This document shows positions 1-6,334 of a stretch of 13,486 bases of DNA, piece after piece. The DNA comes from Gammaproteobacteria bacterium (GTDB lineage: Bacteria > Pseudomonadota > Gammaproteobacteria > Chromatiales > Chromatiaceae). Numbering within the stretch: the first letter of the stretch is position 1; each line of letters begins with the position of its first letter. The notes beneath the pieces were generated by a model. That model saw only the letters and a program-made list of their open reading frames with translations. It was not told the origin of the DNA and ran no database searches. Location of the stretch: assembly GCA_006227775.1 (NCBI GenBank), contig SBFV01000371.1, positions 1 to 13,486 of the forward strand, in the 5' to 3' direction. Position numbers and translations under genes: made by a program.

Positions 1-46
1 GTAGCGGTCCCCGCTCGCCCAGATCGACCGCCAGGACTCGACCCAT
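1..46 (-). CDS. Possible 5' end of a divergent gene (partial)
   Basis: On the minus strand an ATG at 46 opens a frame that stays open to the left edge and reads MGRVLAVDLGERGPL. The hydrophobic strand followed by D-L-G resembles the phosphate-1 motif at the N-terminus of actin/RNase H-fold proteins such as sugar kinases or RuvX-like nucleases. With 15 residues this is only a resemblance. The start would be divergent from thiM, with about 87 bases between the two starts. The ribosome binding site is poor. It could equally be a chance open frame. Confidence 0.35.
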   Translation of the reverse strand, partial: MGRVLAVDLGERGPL

Positions 47-81
47 AGCCGCAGCCGGGATGCAACTCGCCCGTCGATGGG

Positions 82-110
82 TATACTTGCCGCTGGCCCG
101 GCTCCGGGCC
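82..110 (+). promoter_or_regulatory. Putative thiM -10 box and leader hairpin
   Basis: TATACT at 82-87 matches five of six positions of the sigma70 -10 consensus. No convincing -35 box lies 16 to 18 bases upstream, and GTATAC is itself a palindrome, so it could serve either direction. Directly downstream, GGCCCGG (95-101) and CCGGGCC (104-110) form a seven-base GC-only inverted repeat, followed by the strong thiM ribosome binding site GGAGGGAG at 122-129. No run of T follows the hairpin, so it is not a typical terminator. Promoter activity is inferred from the sequence alone. Confidence 0.3.
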
Positions 111-133
111 GCTAATCGCCTGGAGGGAGTGGC

Positions 134-943
134 ATGACCCAGACTTATGTGCAAAGCGCCGCGGCGGCCCTGGTGGAACTACGCCGCCAGCGGCCATTGG
201 TCCACAACATCACCAATTACGTCGTGATGGACTTTTCCGCCAATGCCTTGCTGGCGATTGGCGCCTCCCCCGTCATGGCCCACGCCGCCGACGAGGTGCG
301 GGAGATGGTGGCGCTGGCCGGGGCGCTGGTGCTCAACATCGGCACCCTGTCGCCGCCCTGGATCGAGGCCATGTTCGCCGCTGGCCACGCGGCGGGCGCC
401 CGGCGCCTGCCCGTCATCCTGGATCCAGTCGGGGCCGGGGCCACCCGGTTGCGCACGGATACCGCCCTGCGACTCCTCGACGAGATCAAGCCGACCATCG
501 TGCGCGCCAACGCCTCGGAGATCCTGTCCCTGGCGGCGGCTGGCGGCGCGACCAAGGGGGTGGACGCGACCCGCGGCGTGGATGAGGCCCGGGACACGGC
601 GATCGCGATCGCCCGGCACGCGGGGGCGGTGGTGGCGGTCACGGGGGCGGAGGACTTCATCACCGATGGCGAGCGCCGGTTGCGGGTGGGCAACGGCCAC
701 CCCCTCATGGCGCGGGTGACGGGGACCGGTTGCGTCTGTTCCGCCCTGGTTGGCGCCTTCGCCGCGGTGGAACCCGACACCCTGCGGGCGACCATCGCCA
801 CCCTGATCGTCTACGGCATCGCCGGCGAGCTGGCGGCGGAGGGCGACCCCCGGCCGGGCACCTTTCGCACCCGCCTCATCGACGCCCTCGATGCGGTCAC
901 GCCGGAGGAGGTGATGGCCCGGGCGCGGTTGACGGCTGAATGA
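134..943 (+). CDS. thiM: Hydroxyethylthiazole kinase (ThiM)
   Basis: This 269-residue protein is a full-length hydroxyethylthiazole kinase, a cytoplasmic ribokinase-like enzyme. It phosphorylates 4-methyl-5-(2-hydroxyethyl)thiazole with ATP during thiamine salvage. Family motifs are in order: VHNITNYV (23-30) near the thiazole site, N-x-LLAIGASPVM (37-48), LDPVGAGAT (96-104), RANASEI (124-130), TGAEDFI (170-176) and VTGTGC (195-200), whose glycines form the anion hole and whose Cys200 is the conserved cysteine near the active site. The ATG start has GGAGGGAG seven bases upstream. thiE follows 67 bases downstream on the same strand; its product uses the phosphate made here, so the two are probably co-transcribed. 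Residues 136-152 (GGATKGVDATRGVDEA) look like a small local duplication of a G-V-D unit. The call is firm from motifs and length. Confidence 0.96.
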   Translation: MTQTYVQSAAAALVELRRQRPLVHNITNYVVMDFSANALLAIGASPVMAHAADEVREMVALAGALVLNIGTLSPPWIEAMFAAGHAAGARRLPVILDPVGAGATRLRTDTALRLLDEIKPTIVRANASEILSLAAAGGATKGVDATRGVDEARDTAIAIARHAGAVVAVTGAEDFITDGERRLRVGNGHPLMARVTGTGCVCSALVGAFAAVEPDTLRATIATLIVYGIAGELAAEGDPRPGTFRTRLIDALDAVTPEEVMARARLTAE

Positions 944-1010
944 ACCCAACTTTTCGCGGGGGGCTCATTGCCTGGCTTGACCAATTGGCTCTTGCGTGAC
1001 GGGCGCTGAG

Positions 1011-1655
1011 ATGTCGCGGCCCGTCGATTATTCCCTGTACCTGGTGACCGACCGCTCCCTCGCCTTGGGCCGGGGGCTGGTGGACATCGTCGCCGCCGCC
1101 GTGCAAGGCGGCGTCACGGTGGTCCAGATCCGGGAAAAGGGGGCGGGTACCCGCGAGTTTCTGGCCCTGGCCCAGGCGCTGAAGGCCCTGCTGGATCCTT
1201 CGGGCATTCCCCTGATCGTCAATGATCGCCTTGATCTGGCCTTGGCCTGCCAGGCGGCCGGGGTGCATCTGGGCCAGGAGGACCTGCCCTGCGACCTCGC
1301 CCGCCGCTTGCTCGGACCGGAGCGGGTGCTCGGGGTCTCGGTGAGCACCCCGGAGGAGGCCCGCCAGGCGGAGGCGGCGGGCGCGGATTATCTGGGCGTG
1401 AGCCCGATCTTCGTCACCCCGACCAAGCAGGATACCCCGGCGGCCACGGGGCTGGCGGGACTGCGGCTGATCCGCGCCGTCACGGCGCTGCCCCTGGTCG
1501 CCATCGGTGGCCTCTCCGCGACCAACGCCGCCGAGGTCATGGCGGCGGGGGCAGATGGCATCGCCGTGGTTAGCGCCCTGATGGCCGCCGCGGACCCGCG
1601 GAAGGCGGCGGCGGAATTGCGCGGGGCCATCGCGCGGAGTGCCCGCCGACCCTGA
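1011..1655 (+). CDS. thiE: Thiamine-phosphate synthase (ThiE)
   Basis: ThiE couples 4-amino-2-methyl-5-hydroxymethylpyrimidine diphosphate with thiazole phosphate to give thiamine phosphate and pyrophosphate. It is a cytoplasmic TIM-barrel enzyme, and the usual length of 205-220 residues fits the 214 here. Visible signatures are VQIREKG (38-44) binding the pyrimidine diphosphate, IVNDRLDLA (69-77) with a metal-binding Asp, GVHLGQEDLP (84-93), GADYLGVSPIFVTPTK (124-139), AIGGL (164-168) and GADGIAVVSAL (180-190) for the phosphate-binding loops. I chose the ATG at 1011. An in-frame GTG at 996 would add five residues (MTGAE); neither start has a good ribosome binding site, so either is possible. 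thiM lies immediately upstream. The HMP kinase gene thiD is not in the window. The thiazole phosphate comes from ThiM or from de novo synthesis. Confidence 0.94.
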   Translation: MSRPVDYSLYLVTDRSLALGRGLVDIVAAAVQGGVTVVQIREKGAGTREFLALAQALKALLDPSGIPLIVNDRLDLALACQAAGVHLGQEDLPCDLARRLLGPERVLGVSVSTPEEARQAEAAGADYLGVSPIFVTPTKQDTPAATGLAGLRLIRAVTALPLVAIGGLSATNAAEVMAAGADGIAVVSALMAAADPRKAAAELRGAIARSARRP

Positions 1656-1713
1656 CCCTGATCCCGTCAGTTGCGCCATGCACCCGGGCGGGGGGACAAC
1701 GAACCAGCCACCG

Positions 1714-1741
1714 GGCGGCCACGGTGGCCGGGATGGCCGCC
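1714..1741. terminator. GC-rich inverted repeat between convergent genes
   Basis: GGCGGCCA (1714-1721) pairs perfectly with TGGCCGCC (1734-1741) around a 12-base loop; an inner alternative pairs GGCCA with TGGCC around CGG. It sits between the end of thiE at 1655 and the end of the convergent lipoprotein gene at 1771, where a bidirectional terminator would be expected. Neither side has a T run, so intrinsic termination is only inferred from position and stem strength. Confidence 0.35.
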
Positions 1742-1770
1742 ACTGAGCGTGGCCGAAGTGGCAATAGGAT

Positions 1771-2145
1771 TTAGCGTTGGCGCGGAATATAGACGTAGGT
1801 GGCAGGCACGTTGGCGCCGACGATGTCGAAGCGCTGGGTGTTCCAGTAGCTGCCGAGGTTGACGGTCTGACCGGCGGGATAGGTGCCGATCTTGACCTGG
1901 TTGCCGGTCACCTCGTAGCTGCCGCTGCCCGGGGGCATTTGCAGGCTGACCTGGCAAGGCGAGGTGGCGCAGGTGCCCGTATCGCCGGGCTTGACGGTGA
2001 TGCTGATGCTCCCCGAGGGGTCGTTGGGCGACGAGGCGCATCCGCCGACCAGTAACAGGAAGGCGGAGAGGGCCAGGGCGGTCATACAGGAGGAAAGGTC
2101 AGCCTTCGGCCAGACCAGTGGAGGATTGGAGCGAGCCGGGAACAT
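1771..2145 (-). CDS. Small putative lipoprotein, family not recognised
   Basis: A 124-residue protein with a lipoprotein signal. Arg5 and Lys14 precede a hydrophobic run (22-33, including ALALSAFLLLV) ending at lipobox V-G-G-C with Cys36, predicting a mature protein of 89 residues anchored to a membrane facing the periplasm. The mature part begins ASSPNDPSGS, is rich in Ser, Thr, Gly and Val with alternating beta-like patterns, and has two close cysteines (59 and 64) that could form a disulphide. It ends with ATYVYIPRQR. The start at 2145 is chosen because GGAG lies about eight bases upstream; a later Met21 (2085) would leave a 15-residue signal but has no ribosome binding site. I recognise no family. 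It may share a transcript with the small membrane-protein gene whose end lies 83 bases upstream. It converges on thiE. Confidence 0.72.
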   Translation of the reverse strand: MFPARSNPPLVWPKADLSSCMTALALSAFLLLVGGCASSPNDPSGSISITVKPGDTGTCATSPCQVSLQMPPGSGSYEVTGNQVKIGTYPAGQTVNLGSYWNTQRFDIVGANVPATYVYIPRQR

Positions 2146-2228
2146 GGTTGTGATCTCCGCGAGGTGGGAACGACCGCAAAGATAAGCGGTTTCGTTCCGC
2201 ACGTCATCCGCTCTGGGATGGTCGGGAG

Positions 2229-2372
2229 TTACCCACTGGGCTTGTCCGGTCCCCAGCCCATGGGCAGGGTGAGGATGGACCACCACCAGCCCATGGCGGG
2301 CAACCACATCAGCAGGTTCGATGCCATGAGCGCGGAATAAATGGCGCGGTGCTTGGTCTGGGCGTCAGTCAT
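2229..2372 (-). CDS. 47-residue single-span membrane protein
   Basis: A short gene starting at the ATG at 2372 and encoding 47 residues. The polar N-terminus (MTDAQTKHR) is followed by a hydrophobic stretch from about residue 11 to 38 (IYSALMASNLLMWLPAMGWW and onward), rich in Trp and Met with internal Pro, then a short polar tail ending GWGPDKPSG. This predicts one transmembrane helix or a membrane-lying hairpin. The main evidence that it is real is an excellent Shine-Dalgarno sequence, GGAGGAG, eight bases upstream of this ATG on the minus strand. The frame is open further upstream, but those residues look like non-coding translation. I do not recognise a family. It lies upstream of the lipoprotein gene on the same strand and may share a transcript with it. 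Confidence 0.6.
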   Translation of the reverse strand: MTDAQTKHRAIYSALMASNLLMWLPAMGWWWSILTLPMGWGPDKPSG

Positions 2373-2690
2373 GACGGCAACTCCTCCAACGGCTAGGGGT
2401 ACGACTTTTTCCGGACTGGCCGACGGCAACATCATGCCACAATGTCTTCCCGCGAATCCTGACGAGTTATGACCCGGAGACGACGCCTGGCGACCCGAGG
2501 GCAGAAAAAAACCGGAGTTCGAGGTCCTGGTGCGCGGTCCCGGGGCCAGCGGCAACCCCAATCGTTGCTTTGCGATATCGCCATGCCCGCTGCCTGTTTT
2601 CTCGCGCTCGGGCCACGCCGGGAAGGGACTGACTCATTCCGGAGGCTCGCGTAGAATGCCGGCCATTCGATGCGCGGGGGGAGAAAACCC
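2373..2690. other. Divergent intergenic region upstream of hslV
   Basis: This 318-base stretch separates the minus-strand small membrane-protein gene from hslV. Its left end holds the GGAGGAG ribosome binding site of the small gene and its right end the hslV promoter and ribosome binding site. Between about 2400 and 2620 I see no convincing gene. An Arg-rich 61-codon frame at 2469-2654 has no ribosome binding site and overlaps the hslV promoter. The stretch has an A-run (2507-2513) and GC-rich segments but no strong inverted repeat. Confidence 0.5.
2629..2657 (+). promoter_or_regulatory. Sigma70-like promoter for hslVU
   Basis: CTGACT (2629-2634) and TAGAAT (2652-2657) are separated by 17 bases, matching four of six and five of six positions of the -35 and -10 consensus. 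Transcription would begin near 2664, giving a leader of about 27 bases before the hslV start at 2691 and leaving an earlier ATG at 2670 almost at the 5' end. I could not find a clear heat-shock sigma32 pair (CTTGAA with CCCCAT-like -10), although hslVU is a classical sigma32 operon in Escherichia coli. Confidence 0.5.
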
Positions 2691-3236
2691 ATGATGGAAA
2701 CAATGCACGGCACCACCATTTTGTCGGTGCGGAGGGGTGGCCAGGTGGTCATCGGCGGCGATGGCCAGGTCAGCCTGGGGCAGACGGTGATGAAGGGCAA
2801 TGCCCGTAAGGTGCGCCGGCTCTACAAGGAGCGGGTGCTGGCGGGCTTCGCCGGGGCGACGGCGGATGCCTTTACCCTTTTTGAACGCTTCGAGGGCAAG
2901 CTGGAAAAGCACCAGGGTCATCTGACCCGCTCCGCCGTTGAGCTGGCCAAGGACTGGCGCATGGACCGCATGCTGCGGCGCCTGGAGGCCATGCTGCTGG
3001 TCGCCGACCAGACCGCCTCCCTCATCATCACCGGCACGGGTGACGTGCTGGAGCCGGAACAGGGGCTGATGGCCATTGGCTCCGGCGGTTCCTTCGCCCA
3101 GGCGGCGGCGCGGGCCCTGCTGGAGGCCACCGATTTGTCGGCGCGGGAGATCGTCGAGCGCTCCCTGCACATCGCCGCGGATATCTGCGTCTACACCAAC
3201 CACAATCTGACCATCGAGGAACTGGGCCCGGCCTGA
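2691..3236 (+). CDS. hslV: ATP-dependent protease HslVU, peptidase subunit HslV
   Basis: HslV (ClpQ) is the proteasome-like threonine peptidase. It forms a double hexamer in the cytoplasm and is activated by the HslU ATPase. From the ATG at 2691 the product is 181 residues, within the family range. A short propeptide, MMETMHG, precedes TTILSVRR, so Thr8 should become the N-terminal catalytic threonine after cleavage. Other family features are VVIGGDGQVSLG (20-31), the basic stretch K-G-N-A-R-K-V-R-R-L-Y, GFAGATADAFTLFERFEGKLE and the C-terminal MAIGSGGSFAQAAARALL. The start is supported by GGGGGAG seven bases upstream; a second ATG directly follows at 2694. An upstream in-frame ATG at 2670 would add seven residues but lies just after the predicted transcription start. 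hslU follows 43 bases downstream, giving the usual hslV-hslU operon. Confidence 0.97.
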   Translation: MMETMHGTTILSVRRGGQVVIGGDGQVSLGQTVMKGNARKVRRLYKERVLAGFAGATADAFTLFERFEGKLEKHQGHLTRSAVELAKDWRMDRMLRRLEAMLLVADQTASLIITGTGDVLEPEQGLMAIGSGGSFAQAAARALLEATDLSAREIVERSLHIAADICVYTNHNLTIEELGPA

Positions 3237-3279
3237 CCATTTCACCCGTCCTCGATCACCCACCAGGAAGCCTTCCCCC

Positions 3280-4614
3280 ATGTCGGATATCACCCCCCAA
3301 CGCATCGTCGCCGAGCTGAACAAGCACATCGTCGGCCAGGAGGAGGCCAAGCGCGCCGTGGCCGTGGCCCTGCGCAACCGCTGGCGCCGCGCCCAGATCC
3401 CCGAGCCCATGCGATCGGAGATCACGCCCAAGAACATTCTCATGATCGGCCCCACCGGCGTCGGCAAGACCGAGATCGCCCGCCGCCTGGCCAAGCTGGC
3501 CGACGCTCCCTTCATCAAGGTCGAGGCGACCAAGTTCACCGAGGTCGGCTACGTCGGGCGGGACGTGGAGTCCATCGTCCGTGACCTGGCCGACACCGCC
3601 GTCAAGATGGCGCGTCAGCGGGCCATGGAGGGGCTGCGCGATCAGGCCCAGGCGGCCGCCGAGGAGCGGGTCCTGGACGCCCTGTTGCCCCCGCCCACCA
3701 ACTTCGAGGAGGACAGCCGGGGCGCGGGGGCCTCCAGCGCCACCCGGGAGAAGTTCCGCGACAAGCTGCGCCGGGGCGAACTGGACGAGCGCGAGGTGGA
3801 GATCCAGGTCAGCGCCTCCCCCATCGGCGTCGAGATCATGGCCCCACCGGGCATGGAGGACATGACCAGTCAGCTCCAGAGTCTGTTCCAGAACCTGGGC
3901 CGGGACCGCACCAAGCGCCGCAAGCTCAAGGTGGCCGACGCCATGAAGCTGCTGCGCGACGAGGAAGCGGCCAAGCGCGTCAACGAGGAGGAGTTGAAGC
4001 TGCGCGCCCTGGAGGGGGTGGAACAGCATGGCATCGTCTTCCTCGACGAGATCGACAAGGTCTGCCGGCGCTCGGACCACACCAGCGGCGCCGACGTCTC
4101 CCGCGAGGGCGTCCAGCGCGACCTGCTGCCCCTGGTCGAGGGGTGCGCCATCTCCACCAAGCACGGGGTGGTGCGCACCGACCATATCCTCTTCATCGCC
4201 TCCGGGGCCTTCCATCTCGCCAGGCCCTCGGACCTGATCCCCGAGCTCCAGGGTCGCCTGCCCATCCGGGTAGAGCTCAAGGCCCTGAGCACCGAGGATT
4301 TCATGCGCATCCTCACCGAGCCGGACGACTCTCTCACCGAACAATACAAGGCCCTGTTGGCCACCGAGGGGGTCAATCTGGAGTTCACCGAGGACGGCAT
4401 CCGCCGCATCGCCGAGGTCGCCTGGCAGGTCAACGAACGCACCGAGAACATCGGCGCCCGCCGCCTGCATACGGTGCTGGAACGGCTGCTGGAAGACGTC
4501 TCCTTCAACGCCGCCGAGATGGATCGGGTGACGGTCACCATTGATGCGGCCTATGTCGACCGCAATCTGTCGGAACTGGCCGCCAACGAGGACCTTTCGC
4601 GTTACATCCTGTAA
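3280..4614 (+). CDS. hslU: ATP-dependent protease HslVU, ATPase subunit HslU
   Basis: HslU (ClpY) is the hexameric AAA+ unfoldase that recognises substrates, unfolds them and feeds them into HslV. The 444 residues match the usual 440-450. Visible parts are the Walker A motif GPTGVGKT (57-64), the pore-loop motif GYVG (90-93), the family-specific intermediate domain (about 110-242, Glu/Arg-rich), Walker B IVFLDEID (252-259), sensor 1 around FIASGAFH (305-312), the arginine finger in QGRLPIR (324-330) and sensor 2 GARR (392-395). It ends DLSRYIL, the conserved C-terminal tail that docks into HslV. All key residues are present, so the enzyme should be active. It follows hslV on the same strand and very probably shares its promoter. 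No long T-run terminator follows; instead there is a repeat-rich gap. Confidence 0.98.
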   Translation: MSDITPQRIVAELNKHIVGQEEAKRAVAVALRNRWRRAQIPEPMRSEITPKNILMIGPTGVGKTEIARRLAKLADAPFIKVEATKFTEVGYVGRDVESIVRDLADTAVKMARQRAMEGLRDQAQAAAEERVLDALLPPPTNFEEDSRGAGASSATREKFRDKLRRGELDEREVEIQVSASPIGVEIMAPPGMEDMTSQLQSLFQNLGRDRTKRRKLKVADAMKLLRDEEAAKRVNEEELKLRALEGVEQHGIVFLDEIDKVCRRSDHTSGADVSREGVQRDLLPLVEGCAISTKHGVVRTDHILFIASGAFHLARPSDLIPELQGRLPIRVELKALSTEDFMRILTEPDDSLTEQYKALLATEGVNLEFTEDGIRRIAEVAWQVNERTENIGARRLHTVLERLLEDVSFNAAEMDRVTVTIDAAYVDRNLSELAANEDLSRYIL

Positions 4615-4654
4615 GGCGAAGGGGCTCGCGAATGCCCTGAGGCGAATGGGCTCG
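4615..4654 (+). repeat. Short imperfect direct repeat after hslU
   Basis: Immediately after the hslU stop codon a 14-base unit GGCGAAGGGGCTCG (4615-4628) is repeated with one mismatch as GGCGAATGGGCTCG (4641-4654), 26 bases start to start. A GCCC at 4634-4637 between the copies can pair with GGGC of either unit, so two short mutually exclusive hairpins are possible. The role is unknown; it may be part of the 3' end processing or termination region. Confidence 0.5.
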
Positions 4655-4693
4655 GGACAGGTAGTTATATCGCCCAGCCACTGGCGGCCTCGC

Positions 4694-4793
4694 GGATCGG
4701 GTAACGTCTGGCGGGGGACGCCGTAAATACGTCCCTGTAGGCTTGGCGCCAGCATCCTTGCTGGCGACACCCCCGCCAGACGCCACCCGATCC
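4694..4793. repeat. 100-base palindromic element with nested hairpins
   Basis: Arms at 4694-4717 and 4770-4793 are inverted copies of 24 bases with 22 matches (they differ only at two central bases). Inside them lie two more hairpins: GGGACG (4715-4720, sharing three bases with the left arm) with CGTCCC (4730-4735), and a perfect eight-base stem CGCCAGCA (4747-4754) with TGCTGGCG (4759-4766) around TCCT. Folded as single strand this gives a long stem carrying two side hairpins. The core CGTCCCTGTAGGCT resembles palindromic intergenic repeats I recall from other gammaproteobacteria. That is memory, not a search. It carries no coding frame of note and is probably one copy of a dispersed repeat (REP or MITE-like). 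Confidence 0.75.
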
Positions 4794-4842
4794 TCCTTGG
4801 TTCCTTGGCCTTACCGAAACCAACATCTTCAGGCTGGTCGGC

Positions 4843-4860
4843 GGGGGTGAACCTACCCCC
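4843..4860. repeat. Short hairpin upstream of the DUF971 gene
   Basis: GGGGGT (4843-4848) and ACCCCC (4855-4860) are a perfect six-base inverted repeat with a six-base loop. It ends 26 bases before the DUF971 ribosome binding site (4886-4891). It could be a weak terminator after hslU or a leader structure; there is no T run. Confidence 0.4.
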
Positions 4861-4898
4861 TTCATGCAGACCCCCTCATGCCCCCTAGAGGTAACCCC

Positions 4899-5258
4899 AT
4901 GCCCACCCCCACCGAGATCAATTTTCACCGCCAGTCCAAGGTGCTCGAACTGACCTTCGACGACGGTTCGCACTTCACCCTGCCCTGCGAGTTTCTGCGC
5001 GTCTATTCCCCTTCCGCCGAGGTCCAGGGCCATGGCCCCGGCCAGCGCATCCTCCAGGTCGGCAAGGAGGAGGTGAATATCGACCGCATCGAGCCCGTCG
5101 GCAACTACGCCGTCTGCCTGCATTTCGATGACGAGCACAACACTGGCATCTACTCCTGGGATTACCTCTACCGTCTGGGTGAGCACCAGGAAGGGCTGTG
5201 GAAGGACTATCTGGACGAACTGGAAAAGGCCGGACACAAGCGCAAGAAGCCCTCATGA
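4899..5258 (+). CDS. DUF971 family protein
   Basis: A 119-residue protein of the DUF971 family, which is also the N-terminal domain of eukaryotic gamma-butyrobetaine hydroxylases. The diagnostic block LRVYSPSAEVQGHGPGQ (33-49) is present, followed by VGKEEVNIDRIEPVGNYAV (54-72) and HFDDEHNTGIYSWDYLY (75-91). The last residues are Lys-rich (KRKKPS). It should be a small cytoplasmic protein. The family's molecular role is unsettled, with links to iron or Fe-S proteins proposed from context. Only two cysteines (30 and 73) are present. The start at 4899 is preferred over an in-frame ATG at 4878 because AGAGGT lies seven bases before it. A DUF971 gene directly after hslVU is, as I recall, also found in Pseudomonas. 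Here a repeat element lies between, so co-transcription is uncertain. Confidence 0.9.
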   Translation: MPTPTEINFHRQSKVLELTFDDGSHFTLPCEFLRVYSPSAEVQGHGPGQRILQVGKEEVNIDRIEPVGNYAVCLHFDDEHNTGIYSWDYLYRLGEHQEGLWKDYLDELEKAGHKRKKPS

Positions 5259-5356
5259 TGCTGGGGGGCCTCATGGCGCTGGTGCTTAAATCCTTCTTTC
5301 CGGTGTAGGCTTGGGTAGCGGCCCGGCTTGCCTCTGGCGAGTCAGGGCCGGATACT

Positions 5357-5926
5357 ATGCCCATGCCATACGCCTCCACCCTCGCCAATCACTTTCTCAT
5401 CGCCATGCCCGGGCTGCGGGACCCCAATTTCTCGCGGACGGTGACCTATCTGTGCGAGCACACCGAACAGGGGGCCATGGGGATCGTCATCAACCGCCCC
5501 CTGGAGATCCGCCTCGGCGAGATCCTGGATCAACTGGAAATCGAGGTGACGGACTCGAGCGTCATCGACAACCCCGTCTATCTCGGTGGCCCGGTGCAGA
5601 CCGACCGCGGCTTTGTCCTCCATTCCGAGGGGGAGACCTACGACTCGACCCTGAACGTCGCCCCCAACATCTGCGTCACCACCTCCCGGGATATCCTGGA
5701 GGCCATCGCCGCGGGCAAGGGCCCAACCTGGCGGCTCATCGCCCTGGGTTACGCCGGCTGGGGCGGCGGCCAGTTGGAGCAGGAGATGGGCACCAACGCC
5801 TGGCTGAGCGGTCCGGCGGATAACGACATCATCTTCCGTCTGCCCGCCGGGCGGCGCTGGCAAGCGGCGGCATCGCTGCTGGGAGTGGATATGAATCTGA
5901 TGAGCGCCGAGGTCGGCCACGCCTGA
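5357..5926 (+). CDS. algH: YqgE/AlgH family protein (UPF0301)
   Basis: A 189-residue cytoplasmic protein of the YqgE/AlgH family. Conserved blocks are NHFLIAMPGLRDPNFSRTV (11-29), YLCEH (31-35), GAMGIVINRP (39-48), LGGPVQTDRGFVLH (76-89) and GYAGWGGGQLEQEM (131-144). The biochemical role is unknown. AlgH was named for an effect on alginate expression in Pseudomonas, and a conserved pocket has been seen in structures. Start choice: ATG at 5357 has only AGGG nine bases upstream, and a second in-frame ATG lies at 5363. A TTGCCT/GATACT pair with 17-base spacing ends exactly at 5356, so the message could begin at or near the start codon. The next gene, ruvX, begins directly after its stop codon, so translation is probably coupled. 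AlgH with RuvX is a very common bacterial pair. Confidence 0.93.
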   Translation: MPMPYASTLANHFLIAMPGLRDPNFSRTVTYLCEHTEQGAMGIVINRPLEIRLGEILDQLEIEVTDSSVIDNPVYLGGPVQTDRGFVLHSEGETYDSTLNVAPNICVTTSRDILEAIAAGKGPTWRLIALGYAGWGGGQLEQEMGTNAWLSGPADNDIIFRLPAGRRWQAAASLLGVDMNLMSAEVGHA

Positions 5927-6334
5927 ATGGCCAGTGGCACCCTGATCGGTTTCGATTTCGGGCCGCGCAAGATCGGCGTGGCCATCGGTCAGAGCATCAC
6001 CGCCACCGCCGCCCCCCTGACCACCCTGCGCAGCCGCGATGACCGGCCCGACTGGCCGGGCATCGAGGCCCTGATCCGTGAATGGCAGCCGGATGCCGCC
6101 GTGGTCGGCCTGCCCTACAACATGGACGATACCGAGACAGCCATCGCCCCCCTGGCGCGGCGCTTCGCCCGCCAGATCCAGGGGCGTTTCGGCCTGCCGG
6201 TCCACTTGGTGGACGAGCGCCTGACGACCCTGGCGGCGCGCCAGATCCTGGGGCGCAAGGCGGCCTCACGCGAGGTGGTCGACGCCATGGCGGCCAAACT
6301 CTTGCTGGAGACCTGGTTAAATGACCGACACTGA
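5927..6334 (+). CDS. ruvX: Pre-16S rRNA nuclease RuvX (YqgF)
   Basis: RuvX/YqgF is an RNase H-fold nuclease that matures the 5' end of 16S rRNA; it was earlier proposed as a Holliday junction resolvase. The 135 residues match the family. The three acidic catalytic positions are visible: Asp10 in IGFDFGPRKIGVAIG (7-21), Glu98 in HLVDERLTT (93-101) and Asp119 in REVVDAMAAKLLLETWL (115-131). The block VVGLPYNMDDTE (59-70) is also typical. The ATG follows the algH stop with no spacing and lacks its own strong ribosome binding site, which suggests reinitiation. The end overlaps the start of pyrR by 14 bases. Confidence 0.95.
   Translation: MASGTLIGFDFGPRKIGVAIGQSITATAAPLTTLRSRDDRPDWPGIEALIREWQPDAAVVGLPYNMDDTETAIAPLARRFARQIQGRFGLPVHLVDERLTTLAARQILGRKAASREVVDAMAAKLLLETWLNDRH

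Noticed and set aside
1..133. TPP riboswitch before thiM
   Set aside because: I looked for the conserved CTGAGA and the later GAACCTGA-like parts and did not find them.
2469..2654. 61-codon plus-strand frame upstream of hslV
   Set aside because: Arg-rich translation, no ribosome binding site, and it covers the hslV -35 box and part of the -10 box.
3256..4770. 504-codon minus-strand open frame opposite hslU
   Set aside because: Antisense shadow of hslU with Gly/Leu/Asp-rich low-information translation; hslU has all family motifs.
5255..5308. 17-codon hydrophobic frame (MMLGGLMALVLKSFFPV) overlapping the DUF971 stop as ATGA
   Set aside because: Too short and without a ribosome binding site of its own to support as a gene, although the overlap is suggestive.
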